A program made the position numbers and the translations under genes. Of a stretch of DNA of 64,000 nt, positions 52,483-61,616 are shown piece by piece. Source of the stretch: Paenibacillus durus (GTDB taxonomy: Bacteria; Bacillota; Bacilli; Paenibacillales; Paenibacillaceae). A model generated the notes under the pieces. It saw only the letters and a program-made list of their open reading frames with translations, was not told where the DNA came from and made no database searches. The first letter of the stretch is position 1; every line of letters starts with the position of its first letter. Location: positions 4,898,001 to 4,962,000 of the forward strand of contig NZ_CP009288.1 in the NCBI RefSeq assembly GCF_000756615.1, given 5' to 3'.

Positions 52483-54459
52483 TTAGCGTGAAGATTCGTC
52501 TCTGACAATGCCGTATTCCGCCAGCTTGCGGTACAAAGTCGACTTGCCGATATGCAGCATCCGGGCGGCCCCCACAACATTGCCGCCGCTTGCGGCCAAG
52601 GCGCGGCGGATGCTCTCCATCTCGCTCTGCCGCATACTCTTGACTGCGCAAGGATCGGCAGGTGGGGACGCATGAGCAAGCGCAGGACGCGGGTCCGGGA
52701 GGCCGCTCTCCTGCTGCCCGGACGGAATCCAGGCCGCGTCCGATTCGGAAATACAATCCGAGCCGCATAGATAGTAGGCGCGCTGTACCGCGTTTTGCAG
52801 TTCACGCGCGTTCCCTCTCCACTGCCGGTCCTGCAGTCTTTCCAGAAATGCGGGGTCAAACCGTTTGGCAGGCCCGGGATTATCCCGATTGCACTTACGC
52901 AGGAAGAGCTGGGCAAGCGGAGCGAGATCCTCGGTACGCTCCCGCAGCGGCAGCAGCCTGAGGTTAATGACATTGAGCCGGTAATACAAATCGCTGCGGT
53001 AAGTCTTCTGCGCGATTTCCTCCAGCAGATCGCGGTTGGTGGCCGCAATGACCCTGACGTTAAGCGAGCGTTCATGCTTGCCGCCGATCCGCCGGACCTT
53101 GTGGTTATCGAGCACCCGCAGCAGCTTGGCTTGAATCTCCAGCGGCAGTTCCCCGATTTCGTCCAGAAATAGGGTTCCTCCATTCGCCAGCTCGAACTTT
53201 CCGGGATTGCCTTCACGCAGCGCGCCGGTAAATGAGCCTTTTTCATACCCGAACAGTTCACTCTCTACCAATTCTCTCGGGAGCGCCGCGCAATTAATGG
53301 CGATAAACGGCCCGTCCGCGCGCGAGCTGGCGTTATGAATGGACTGGGCAAACAGTTCTTTGCCGGTTCCGCTCTCTCCTTCGATCAGAACCGTGCAGTT
53401 CGTTCTGGCGATTTTCCTTGCAAAATCGATCTGTTCCTGCATATAAGGATTATGGGTTATGATATCCTCAAACCGGTAGTTCGCCTTGAAGCCGGCAAGC
53501 TGATTGACCTCTCTGCGCACCTGCCTGGCTTCCCGGATCGTGAGCGACGCCCCAATGACCCGATCGCCAAAGGAGTACGGAAAGATATTGGCCATGCAAT
53601 CGATCTTTCTGCCATTTACCGTAAGCGTGCAATCCGCATAACTGATGCAGCGCTTGTTCCGGAACACGCCGTCCAGATCGACATTCTGCAGCAGTTCCTT
53701 AATATCCAGCCTCCGAACCTCTTCCATCCCCAGCATAAAAATCGAGGCCAGCCGTTCATTAAACTGCCTGATCCGGTATTCTGTATCTATGACCAGCAGT
53801 CCGTCCTGCATCGACTGAAATACGGCATTCATCAGCTGGTTCGTCTCCAGCACGTTAAGCTGTTCCTCAATGCTGCCTACGGCCGACACGGCAATGCCGA
53901 AGGTATGGGGATGGACATCCTCCGCTTTACCCGACAGATCCAGGCATCCGATCAATCTCCCGGAGCTATCATGAATAGGGGCTGCAGAGCAGGTCCAAGC
54001 GTGATGCGATTCGCAGTAATGCTCGCCCCCGAGCACCTGTATCGGCATGTCGACGGCCAGCGCGGTTCCGACGGCGTTGGTGCCGACGCTGAGTTCATCC
54101 CATTTTGCCCCCTCAAAGAAATTCACCTTCGCGCACTCCGGCTCAATCTCCTTGTTAAGCAGGGTGCTGAGCAGCACTCCATCCTGGTCGGTCAGAACGA
54201 TGGCGTAAACCGTATCCTTGATCACCTGATAGATGCTGTTCATAATCGGTTTGGCTACGGAAATGAGCAGGCTCTTCTCTTCCATCCGCCGCGCCAGCTC
54301 CTCCTTGGATACCTGCACTCCTTTCCCCTGCTGCGGGTTAACCCCGGCCATCCGGCATCTCCTCCATGAAGCGAATATAACAGGCCGTACTCCTTCTGGC
54401 AGCTCCCTATGTTCTTCAAAAGCATCCCAGCTTCTCACCGTGGTCGGATAACTGATCAT
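52483..54459 (-). CDS. acoR: Sigma-54-dependent activator of the acetoin dehydrogenase operon (AcoR)
   Basis: About 657 residues. I choose the ATG at 54459 (MISYPTTVRSWDAFEE), behind AAGGGGGG, over the longer frame. The order is a GAF-like sensor (about 60-190), PAS (about 205-300), AAA+ domain with GESGTGKE and ELFGYEKGSFTGA (a GSFTGA variant of the GAFTGA sigma-54 contact loop), and a Fis-type HTH at the end (VVGAARMLHIGKSTLYRKL). It follows acoL exactly as in Bacillus, where AcoR activates a sigma-L promoter in the presence of acetoin. Confidence 0.9.
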   Translation of the reverse strand: MISYPTTVRSWDAFEEHRELPEGVRPVIFASWRRCRMAGVNPQQGKGVQVSKEELARRMEEKSLLISVAKPIMNSIYQVIKDTVYAIVLTDQDGVLLSTLLNKEIEPECAKVNFFEGAKWDELSVGTNAVGTALAVDMPIQVLGGEHYCESHHAWTCSAAPIHDSSGRLIGCLDLSGKAEDVHPHTFGIAVSAVGSIEEQLNVLETNQLMNAVFQSMQDGLLVIDTEYRIRQFNERLASIFMLGMEEVRRLDIKELLQNVDLDGVFRNKRCISYADCTLTVNGRKIDCMANIFPYSFGDRVIGASLTIREARQVRREVNQLAGFKANYRFEDIITHNPYMQEQIDFARKIARTNCTVLIEGESGTGKELFAQSIHNASSRADGPFIAINCAALPRELVESELFGYEKGSFTGALREGNPGKFELANGGTLFLDEIGELPLEIQAKLLRVLDNHKVRRIGGKHERSLNVRVIAATNRDLLEEIAQKTYRSDLYYRLNVINLRLLPLRERTEDLAPLAQLFLRKCNRDNPGPAKRFDPAFLERLQDRQWRGNARELQNAVQRAYYLCGSDCISESDAAWIPSGQQESGLPDPRPALAHASPPADPCAVKSMRQSEMESIRRALAASGGNVVGAARMLHIGKSTLYRKLAEYGIVRDESSR

Positions 54460-54597
54460 AATAAGACGCCCCCCTTGCCCTTGTATACTTGTAATCGCTT
54501 CCACGCAGTAAACATACACTTCCGCCCTGAAGAAACCCGTGTTGTCTAAGGCCAGCATGAATCGACCCACCACGAGCTGGCGATTGCGAGTTAGTTT

Positions 54598-54611
54598 TGT
54601 ATGCGCTTACA
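54598..54611. promoter_or_regulatory. Candidate CcpA (cre) site upstream of acoR
   Basis: TGTATGCGCTTACA fits the consensus TGWAANCGNTNWCA with one mismatch, about 140 bp upstream of the acoR ATG and next to a TATAAT (54623-54628, minus). CcpA repression of the aco system by glucose is known in Bacillus. Confidence 0.55.
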
Positions 54612-54654
54612 CTTATGCTTTTATTATAAGGGGCCAACTGGGAGCTGATACACG

Positions 54655-54729
54655 CAAAAAAACGGATAAGATGAACATCTCATGACAATTCCCAATATGG
54701 GAAAAGGCAGCGTCCGTTCATCTTATCCG
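54655..54729 (-). terminator. Terminator of acoL with a palindrome in its loop
   Basis: CGGATAAGATGAAC (54663-54676) pairs perfectly with GTTCATCTTATCCG (54716-54729), followed by seven T on the minus strand. The unusually long loop holds TTCCCAATATGGGAA. Confidence 0.85.
54689..54703. promoter_or_regulatory. Candidate AcoR-type palindrome
   Basis: TTCCCAATATGGGAA, the same 15-bp core as the upstream activator site at 61617-61633. It lies about 230 bp upstream of acoR and may be used in autoregulation. Confidence 0.5.
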
Positions 54730-54753
54730 CAGCCTGAAGCAGGGAGGCTTCGC

Positions 54754-56139
54754 TTAATGCGAATGGATCGCACGGTGATTCACGGCAAGCGCCGCTTCGA
54801 GCAAAGCTTCGGAAACGGTAGGATGGGCATGCACCGTCGTTTCGATTTCATCCACCGTCGCTTCCAGCCGAAGCGCCAGCGCGCCTTGCGCGATCATATC
54901 CGTAGCTCTTGGTCCGGCGATATGAACTCCTAGAATTTCACCGGTCCGCGCATCGGTTACATATTTGACCAAACCGCCCGTTTCGCCCATAATCATGGAT
55001 TTGGCGTTAGCCTGAAGCGGGAAGCTTCCCGTCTTTACTTCCAATCCCTGTTCCCGGGCTTCATCTTCGGTTAAACCGACCGAAGCCAGCTCCGGTCTCG
55101 TGTACACGCAGGACGGCACTGTCCGGAAATCCACCGGGGACGGCTTCCCCATGATATGCTCCACCGCAACAACGCCTTCCGCCGAGGCGACATGCGCCAG
55201 CATGATTCCGCCGACGCAGTCGCCGATGGCGTAAATGGACGGCACCGCCGTCTGCATGTTGCGGTCAACCTCTATGGCGCCCTTCTTGATAGAGACGCCG
55301 AGAATTTCCAGCCCGAGTCCCGACGTCATCGGACGGCGGCCGATGGACAGCAGCACTTTCTCCGCTGTGGCGGTAATCGGACCGGAAGGCGAGATCGCCG
55401 TTATGGACAGGCCCTCAGGCGTTTGCTCAATTCGCTCAACACGGGTTTCTGTGTGAACGTCCACGCCGGAGGCAGCGAATTCTTTCCGCAGGCATCGGAC
55501 GATGTCCCGGTCCATCACGGCGATCAGCTCCGGCAGCATCTCGATAATCGTAACCTTGCAGCCGAGGCTGCTGTATATACTCGCGAACTCGCAGCCAATT
55601 ACTCCTCCGCCGATAATGCAGAGGCTGCCTGGCACCTCCAGCAGGGACAGGGCCTCGTCGCTCGTGATCACAGCGGAAAGCTCCGTCCCGGGAATCGGCA
55701 CCCGTGACGGCACCGAACCGGTGGCGACGATGGCCCGGTCAAAGGCGATCGTCTGTATGCTTCCGTCTTCTTTGCTCACTTCCAGCTCATGCACGCCGGT
55801 AAACCGGCCGGTGCCGATAATCTTGGTCACTTTGTTCTTCTTAAGCAGCGCGTCGATTCCGCCGGTGTTCATCCGGATAATCTTGTCCTTGCGCTTTTGC
55901 AGCCTCTTCCAGTCCACCGCAATCTGCGGAACGTCAAGGCCGATTTCGGCTGATTCACGCTTCAGCGCCGTATACAGCTCCGATGTATGCAGCAGCACTT
56001 TGGTCGGAATACAGCCGACATTGAGGCAGGTTCCGCCCAAAGCTTTTTTCTCTACCAGCGTCACTTCCGCCCCCAACTGGGCGGCCCTTATCGCGGCAAC
56101 GTAACCGCCCGGACCGCCTCCCAGCACCACAATTTTCAT
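54754..56139 (-). CDS. acoL: Dihydrolipoyl dehydrogenase of acetoin dehydrogenase (E3)
   Basis: A protein of 461 residues from ATG at 56139 (MKIVVLGGGPGGYVAAIRA), behind AAAGGAG which overlaps the acoC stop. Redox disulfide in GGTCLNVGCIPTK, FAD-binding VPSIYAIGDCVGG and the catalytic His in HAHPTVSEALLEA. It reoxidises the dihydrolipoyl arm of AcoC using NAD. There is no N-terminal lipoyl domain. Fourth gene of acoABCL. Confidence 0.92.
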   Translation of the reverse strand: MKIVVLGGGPGGYVAAIRAAQLGAEVTLVEKKALGGTCLNVGCIPTKVLLHTSELYTALKRESAEIGLDVPQIAVDWKRLQKRKDKIIRMNTGGIDALLKKNKVTKIIGTGRFTGVHELEVSKEDGSIQTIAFDRAIVATGSVPSRVPIPGTELSAVITSDEALSLLEVPGSLCIIGGGVIGCEFASIYSSLGCKVTIIEMLPELIAVMDRDIVRCLRKEFAASGVDVHTETRVERIEQTPEGLSITAISPSGPITATAEKVLLSIGRRPMTSGLGLEILGVSIKKGAIEVDRNMQTAVPSIYAIGDCVGGIMLAHVASAEGVVAVEHIMGKPSPVDFRTVPSCVYTRPELASVGLTEDEAREQGLEVKTGSFPLQANAKSMIMGETGGLVKYVTDARTGEILGVHIAGPRATDMIAQGALALRLEATVDEIETTVHAHPTVSEALLEAALAVNHRAIHSH

Positions 56140-56153
56140 CCCGCATTCTCCTT

Positions 56154-57581
56154 TCACAGCAGCAGCAGCGCCGGATTCTCCGCGTACGCCTTAATTCTCT
56201 GCATAAACCCGGCGGCAACCGCGCCATCCACCGCACGGTGGTCCGCCGTCAGGCTGAGATTCATCAGCGGCTTGATAACGACTTCGCCGTTCACGGCAAC
56301 CGGCGTATCGACGATGGCATTTACGCCGAGAATCCCCACTTCAGGCTGGTTGATGATCGGGGAGAAGGATTCCATGCCATACATCCCGAGATTGGTTATG
56401 GTAAAAGTGCCGCCGGTCATGTCGGCCGGGGTGAGCGTATTATTCCTCGCGCCTTCGGCAAGAAAGCGCACTTCATCCGAGATTTCGCCCAGGCCTTTCA
56501 GATGGGCGTTACGGACAACCGGCACGACCAAACCGCTATCCAGGCCGACAGCCACGCCAATGTGAACCGCGTTTCTCATGACGAGATCGTTTCCTTCGAT
56601 GGAGCAATTAAGCAGCGGGAATTCGAGCAGCGCTTTGGCGGTAATCACGACCAGCAGATCGGTGTAAGTGATCTTCCGCGAATCCTTCAACTGCCGTCTA
56701 AGGGCAGCGAGCGCGGCGGTATCCACCCGCATGTTGTAGGTGACGGCTGGTGAAATATCGACGCTTTCGCGCATCCGTTTGGCAATCACCTTCCGCATGG
56801 CGCTCATCGGAACTCGCGACACGGCTTGCTCCTCCGTATCCGCATTCCGTGCCGAAGCTGCTGGCCGGGAGCCGGATACGGAAGCGGGAGCCTGACCTGC
56901 GCTTTCGGAGACAGCCCCGCCCGTGGCGGCATAAGTGCGAACATCCTCCTTCATAATTCTGCCGTCCTTGTGGATATCGGCGGGATTTACGCCAAGCGCC
57001 GCCGCTTCCTTCGCCGCAGCCGGGGAAATTCTAACCTTCGGCGAGCCGTGCTTGCCGCTCTCGGCATAACGCCGCACGTCGCCGTCCGTTAACCGGCCCT
57101 GCGGCCCCGTACCTTTTACCGAAGACAGCTCCACGCCCAGCTCCTTCGCCGTTCGCCGCGCCAGCGGCGAAGCCTTGATCCGGCCTCCGTACGCAGCTGG
57201 TTCGTCCTGGGCGGCTTCTTCCTCCGCAGCTTCGGCCTCCGCCCCGGAACTGCCAAAGGCGATTGCCCCGGACCCAGGAGACGCCACTTCTCCTTCCGGC
57301 GGCTTGCCGGAAGCGCCCGCCGGAAGCAGCGCAGATATATCCTCGCCCGCGTCCGCAATAATCGCCAGCGGATGAAAGACCTCCACCGTTCCTTCCTCGA
57401 CCAGAATCTCCCTCAGCACTCCGCTGGTCTTGGCTTCGATTTCATTGGATATTTTATCGGTCTCCACATCGAACAGAATGTCTCCCTGCTCCACTCGGTC
57501 TCCCTTGGCCTTCCGCCAATTGGAGACGGTTCCTTCAGTCATTGTCAGCCCCAGCTTGGGTAATACGACAAGTTCAGCCAT
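56154..57581 (-). CDS. acoC: Dihydrolipoyl acetyltransferase of acetoin dehydrogenase (E2)
   Basis: A protein of 475 residues. One lipoyl domain (about 1-80) has the acceptor Lys in VETDKISNE. Two peripheral-subunit-binding-like domains follow (about 138-175, SPLARRTAKELGVELSSVKG; about 184-220, SPAAAKEAAALGVNPADI), and then the catalytic domain with HRAVDGAVAAGF (His/Asp). It passes the acetyl group to CoA and forms the core of the complex. The Ala/Pro/Glu linkers are long. Two binding domains are more than the single one I would expect for Bacillus AcoC. Confidence 0.92.
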   Translation of the reverse strand: MAELVVLPKLGLTMTEGTVSNWRKAKGDRVEQGDILFDVETDKISNEIEAKTSGVLREILVEEGTVEVFHPLAIIADAGEDISALLPAGASGKPPEGEVASPGSGAIAFGSSGAEAEAAEEEAAQDEPAAYGGRIKASPLARRTAKELGVELSSVKGTGPQGRLTDGDVRRYAESGKHGSPKVRISPAAAKEAAALGVNPADIHKDGRIMKEDVRTYAATGGAVSESAGQAPASVSGSRPAASARNADTEEQAVSRVPMSAMRKVIAKRMRESVDISPAVTYNMRVDTAALAALRRQLKDSRKITYTDLLVVITAKALLEFPLLNCSIEGNDLVMRNAVHIGVAVGLDSGLVVPVVRNAHLKGLGEISDEVRFLAEGARNNTLTPADMTGGTFTITNLGMYGMESFSPIINQPEVGILGVNAIVDTPVAVNGEVVIKPLMNLSLTADHRAVDGAVAAGFMQRIKAYAENPALLLL

Positions 57582-57621
57582 GACGCACCTCCATGATTTT
57601 GCAAGTTATAGGCCGCAGGGT

Positions 57622-58593
57622 TCAGAACATCTCTTTGACGCCTTTGACAATATCCGCCACACTTGGCAGCACCAGCGACTCCAATACTTGGGAGTATGGA
57701 ACCGGCGAATCCAGCGCGCCAATCCGGACGACGGGAGCGTCCAGCTCATCGAAGCACTGCTCTGATATAAGCGCCGACAGCTCGCCGCCATAGCCGCCGC
57801 GCTTCACTTCCTCCGTAACGACGAGCGCCCGGTGCGTCTTGGTGACAGACCCGAAGATCGTCTCTTTATCCAGCGGATAGAGCGACCGGAGGTCTATGAC
57901 CTCGGCCTCGATGCCGTCTTTGGCGAGTGCGGCCGCTGCCTTCAGCGCGTCATGAACCTGCTTGCCATAGGTGACGATCGAGACATCGGCGCCTTCCCGC
58001 GCAATAGCCGCCGAGCCGAAAAGAACCTTGGTCATCCTTTCTGGCACTTCGCTTTTTTGCGAGTACAGCACCTTGCTCTCGATATAGACCACCGGATTGT
58101 CGTCGTCGATCGCGGTCAGCATAAGACCCCACGCGTCCGCAGCATTGGACGGATACACCACCTTGAGCCCGGGCACATGCGTCACCCACGCTTCCAGGGA
58201 ACCGGAATGCTGCGCTCCGGCGCTGATGCCGCCGCCTGCGGGAAGCCGCAGCACGAGCGGAACGGAGATTTTGCCGCCGAACATGTATCTCATCTTGGCC
58301 GCCTGGTTAACCAGCCCATCCATGCCGAAAGTGAGAAAATCAATGAACATCAGCTCAGCCACAGGTCTGAGGCCCGTTGCCGCAGCACCCACCGAAGCGC
58401 CAACAATAACCCCTTCCGAAATCGGTGTGTCGCGCACCCGCTCTTCGCCAAACTGCTCCCACAGCCCTTTCGTAACGCCGAAGGTGCCGCCGTAAGGTCC
58501 TACATCCTCGCCGAGCAGAACGACGTTCTTATTCTCCAGCATTTTCTCGCGCAGGGCTTCGCGGATGCCCTCTCCATAGGTTATTTTTTTCAT
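57622..58593 (-). CDS. acoB: Acetoin dehydrogenase E1 beta subunit
   Basis: A protein of 323 residues with the transketolase central domain (VVLLGEDVGPYGGTFGVTKG), GGGISAGAQHSGSLEAW and the C-terminal domain ending EALVLPSVADIVKG. With AcoA it forms the thiamine diphosphate heterotetramer that cleaves acetoin to acetaldehyde and an acetyl unit. It overlaps the acoA stop by 4 bases (ATGA), implying coupled translation. Pyruvate or branched-chain E1 beta are close relatives; the AcoR gene decides the assignment. Confidence 0.9.
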   Translation of the reverse strand: MKKITYGEGIREALREKMLENKNVVLLGEDVGPYGGTFGVTKGLWEQFGEERVRDTPISEGVIVGASVGAAATGLRPVAELMFIDFLTFGMDGLVNQAAKMRYMFGGKISVPLVLRLPAGGGISAGAQHSGSLEAWVTHVPGLKVVYPSNAADAWGLMLTAIDDDNPVVYIESKVLYSQKSEVPERMTKVLFGSAAIAREGADVSIVTYGKQVHDALKAAAALAKDGIEAEVIDLRSLYPLDKETIFGSVTKTHRALVVTEEVKRGGYGGELSALISEQCFDELDAPVVRIGALDSPVPYSQVLESLVLPSVADIVKGVKEMF

Positions 58594-59576
58594 CTGATTC
58601 GCGCCTCCTCGATCAAATCGGAGTAAATGTCCTGCACGGAAGACTCCGGAGTGGGATATGGGCTGGCGTCGGCGAACTCCAGCGCTTCCCGGATTTCCTC
58701 ATCCACCTCGCTGCGGACCGCCTCAAGCTCCTCTTCCGTCAGAATGCCGCTTCCCAGCAGATGGCTTTCGAATCTTGGAAGCGGGTCTTTTTGCAGCCAG
58801 GCTTCTACTTCCTCCTTCGGCCGGTAAGCGCCCGGATCGCCTTCAAAATGGCCATGCTGTCTGTACGTTTTAAATTCCAGAAGCGTTGGTCCTTCGCCCG
58901 CACGCGCCCGGCTCACCGCTTCGCCCACCTGCTCATAGACCGTCAGCACATCGTTGCCGTCCGCCGAGAGCGCAGGCATGCCATACCCGATCGCCCGCTG
59001 CGAAATGTCCTTGATATTCTGATGTCTTGCCTGGCTGACGGAGATGCCGTACAGATTGTTCTCGCAGACGAAAATCACCGGCAGCTTCCACAGACTGGCC
59101 AGATTCATTGCCTCGTGGAAGGTGCTTTGGTTGGTGGAAGCGTCTCCAAAAAAGCATATGCTCACCTGGTCGGTGCCTCTGTACTGCGCGCTCCAGGCCG
59201 ATCCCGTGGCAATCAGGTGTCCAGCCCCGACGATGCCGTTCGCGCCAAGGATGCCCAGTTCCGCGTCCGCAATGTGCATGGACCCGCCTTTTCCTTTACA
59301 ATAGCCCGTTTCTTTGCCAAACAATTCCGCCATCATGTACTTCAGATTGCCGCCCTTCGCGACGATATGCCCATGCCCCCGGTGAGTGCTGGTAATAAAA
59401 TCGTCGTCCCTTAAGTTTGCGCAAGCGCCAACGGCAATGGCCTCTTCACCGATATATAAATGCACAAAGCCCGGAATCTTGCCTTCCGCGAAGAACACCG
59501 AAGCCGTCTTTTCAAACTTGCGAATTCTCAGCATTTTCCGGTACATCTCACTCAACAATTCTTTTGAAATGCTCAA
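58590..59576 (-). CDS. acoA: Acetoin dehydrogenase E1 alpha subunit
   Basis: A protein of 328 residues from TTG at 59576 behind AGGGAGGG. The thiamine diphosphate motif is CFFGDASTNQSTFHEAMNLA (GDG/NN-type, about 142-161) with TSTHRGHGHIVAKGG earlier. First gene of acoABCL. No sigma-54 type promoter is seen between this start and the transposase; a matching promoter lies beyond it at 61561. A hairpin AGCCTCGGC/GCCGAGAGGCT lies at 59602-59625. Confidence 0.9.
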   Translation of the reverse strand: MSISKELLSEMYRKMLRIRKFEKTASVFFAEGKIPGFVHLYIGEEAIAVGACANLRDDDFITSTHRGHGHIVAKGGNLKYMMAELFGKETGYCKGKGGSMHIADAELGILGANGIVGAGHLIATGSAWSAQYRGTDQVSICFFGDASTNQSTFHEAMNLASLWKLPVIFVCENNLYGISVSQARHQNIKDISQRAIGYGMPALSADGNDVLTVYEQVGEAVSRARAGEGPTLLEFKTYRQHGHFEGDPGAYRPKEEVEAWLQKDPLPRFESHLLGSGILTEEELEAVRSEVDEEIREALEFADASPYPTPESSVQDIYSDLIEEARIR

Positions 59577-59719
59577 GTGAATCCCTCCCTCTTATTTATA
59601 ATAGCCTCTCGGCATTCGCCGAGGCTTGTGGCGTAAGGCTTCTCCTTGTGTCGATTACGTACGTTCCTCCCACATTTGCGGGGGGATTTTTCATTTCAGT
59701 GACAATCTGAATTGGAAAT

Positions 59720-61420
59720 TCAGCTGCACATTTTTTCAAAAAACACTTGACTTTTCATAGGTCGCCTCAAAATCGCGTGAGAAGGGAATTGATTTTCTCT
59801 TACTACACCCGATTGGAGTGCTTCCATGAAACCATCCTTCGTCAGCCATACAGACTACCAGCAGTTCGTGTTTGATCGGCTTCGTCAGCATTATTCCAAC
59901 GGCGCAGCCGTTCTCGTTCGTAACGATTGGCCTGTCATTTGGAAATGTTACATCTCCGACCTTTCGCATACGACATCGTTTCTCTGCGAGGGGTATTCGG
60001 CCAAAGGTCCGGCTCCTCGCGATCCGGCTTCCATGCTGCGTTCGTATTTACTCTTTCTGCTTGTCAGACCTGAAATCGGCCTTACCAAATGGGTGGATGA
60101 GTTATACCGCGTTCCGCTCTACGCCATTCTTAGCGGATTTGAGCCCGGCGATATTCCCGGTGTCGGCACCTTTTACGACTTTCTCTCTCGCTTCTGGGCT
60201 GCGGAGAAGAGCCATCTAAAGCCTAAGGTCAAACCCAGACGCCGTAAACCCAAGAGGGGCAAGAAAGGAGAGAAAGCACCCACCACCTCAACCGGAAAAG
60301 TCAAACGGCTCGTCGAACGAATTTTAAGGAACGGTATGCCTAAGCAGCACCAGCCGTTTGACCGTCTGCTGGCATTTTTCCAATCCCAAATCATCGCTGT
60401 TTCCGAAAAGTACGGCTTACTGGGGAACGCCACGGCGCTGACCATTGCCGGAGACGGCACGCCAGTTGTTACCTCCGCCTATCCCCGCAGCAAAGCGGTG
60501 TGTGATTGTCATGCCCGCGGTATAGCGAAATGCCACCACCCTCGCCTGTATTCCCAACCCGATTGCGACTCGGGGTGGGACAGTGCACGAGAGAGATACT
60601 TCAATGGATACCACCTGTACATGCTGACTGCCGCTAACAGTCCGCATGATCTGCCGTTGTACCCTAAACTCCAGCCCGCCTCGCGACACGATGCGCTGAG
60701 CTTTGTCGTTAGTACCGTGGAATTTTCGCAACGTTTCACGTTGGGCATGGTTGATAAGATGCTGCTAGACGCTGCTCACGATGCTGGCGCCATCTACGAT
60801 TTGCTAGCCCACCAGAACATTCAGCCTTTCATTGACCTCAATGTGCGGGCCACCAAAAATCTCGAAACCCACAGCGACATCCGCATCTCTCCTAAAGGTA
60901 TTCCGATTTGCCTGGCAGGCCTTGAGATGAAACGCAATGGCTTTGAACCGCCCCGAAAACGATTCAAGTGGATCTGCCCGCTGATGACCACGCGCACCAA
61001 ATGTGCTTGTACGACACCTTGTTCGTCAGCGAAGTATGGTCGTTCTTTTCATACGGCATGTAAAGACAATCCGCGTCTCTTCCCGGAAACGCCTCGCGAT
61101 TCCGAGGCTTGGAAAATCATTTACAAACGCCGTACCACCGTAGAGCGTTCCAACAAACGGGAAAAGATGGATTACAAGCTCGAATCCGGACGCCACCGTT
61201 CCACTAAGATGTGGTACATCCGCCTCTATGGGATTATGATCTGCCAACACGTGGATGCCTGGTTCGCACATCGCAAAGCTGACCTGGAACCACTGCAAAC
61301 CCAATGGCTTCAAAGCGCTTCGTAGAGACCGACCTTCTTTTTCAAAAATATACCCCTATCCGGCTTCTTTGTTGCACCCATTTTTGAAAGTGGTTTTCAT
61401 AACCATTCTTTCCAGCTTGA
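59720..61420 (+). mobile_element. Insertion sequence between the aco promoter and acoA (ends approximate)
   Basis: A single transposase gene (59826-61325) with short non-coding flanks lies upstream of acoA in a position where the operon promoter is expected. TTTTTTCAAAAAACACTTGAC on the left and TTTCAAAAATGGGTGCAAC (complement of the right flank) are loosely similar and could be terminal repeats. I cannot fix the ends or a target duplication by eye. CTGAATT-GGA-AATTCAG is a hairpin at the left edge. Confidence 0.65.
59826..61325 (+). CDS. DDE-type transposase
   Basis: A protein of 499 residues. The frame has PRDPASMLRSYLLFLLVRPEIG, a Lys/Arg-rich linker (about 133-150), ALTIAGDGTPVV with the first catalytic-type Asp, GYHLYMLTAANSP, a Cys-rich loop (CPLMTTRTKCACTTPC), and the terminal KRRTTVERSNKREKMDYKLE with the YREK-like Arg and Glu. 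This is an IS1182/IS4-like transposase; the exact family needs a database. It is intact and opposite in strand to the aco operon. Confidence 0.85.
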   Translation: MKPSFVSHTDYQQFVFDRLRQHYSNGAAVLVRNDWPVIWKCYISDLSHTTSFLCEGYSAKGPAPRDPASMLRSYLLFLLVRPEIGLTKWVDELYRVPLYAILSGFEPGDIPGVGTFYDFLSRFWAAEKSHLKPKVKPRRRKPKRGKKGEKAPTTSTGKVKRLVERILRNGMPKQHQPFDRLLAFFQSQIIAVSEKYGLLGNATALTIAGDGTPVVTSAYPRSKAVCDCHARGIAKCHHPRLYSQPDCDSGWDSARERYFNGYHLYMLTAANSPHDLPLYPKLQPASRHDALSFVVSTVEFSQRFTLGMVDKMLLDAAHDAGAIYDLLAHQNIQPFIDLNVRATKNLETHSDIRISPKGIPICLAGLEMKRNGFEPPRKRFKWICPLMTTRTKCACTTPCSSAKYGRSFHTACKDNPRLFPETPRDSEAWKIIYKRRTTVERSNKREKMDYKLESGRHRSTKMWYIRLYGIMICQHVDAWFAHRKADLEPLQTQWLQSAS

Positions 61421-61560
61421 ATTCAGTCCTTTTAGACCGGCTCGCCCCCCTTACTCCGAGAGCCTATTTAATAGTCCCTGCTGCTGTTTCTTGATGGAAT
61501 CTCTGCTTCCCGTCAGGCGCCCCACCCCCGGATTAAATTGGCCTTCGCTTATATTAAAGA

Positions 61561-61576
61561 TGCAATTTCCGTGCCA
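61561..61576 (-). promoter_or_regulatory. Sigma-54 (-24/-12) promoter, probably of the aco operon
   Basis: Minus strand TGGCACGGAAATTGCA matches the sigma-54 consensus TGGCAC-N5-TTGCA in every key position (GG at -24, GC at -12). It points toward acoA but is about 2 kb away because the transposase lies between. No other gene lies downstream on this strand before acoA. Confidence 0.8.
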
Positions 61577-61616
61577 AAATCAAATGCCTGAAACATAAGG
61601 CCGCAGTCAAAAAATC

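Noticed and set aside
59577..59720. A sigma-54 promoter directly before acoA
   Set aside because: No GG-N10-GC arrangement with the right flanks; the closest (GGAGAAGCCTTACGCC) has the wrong spacing by one base.
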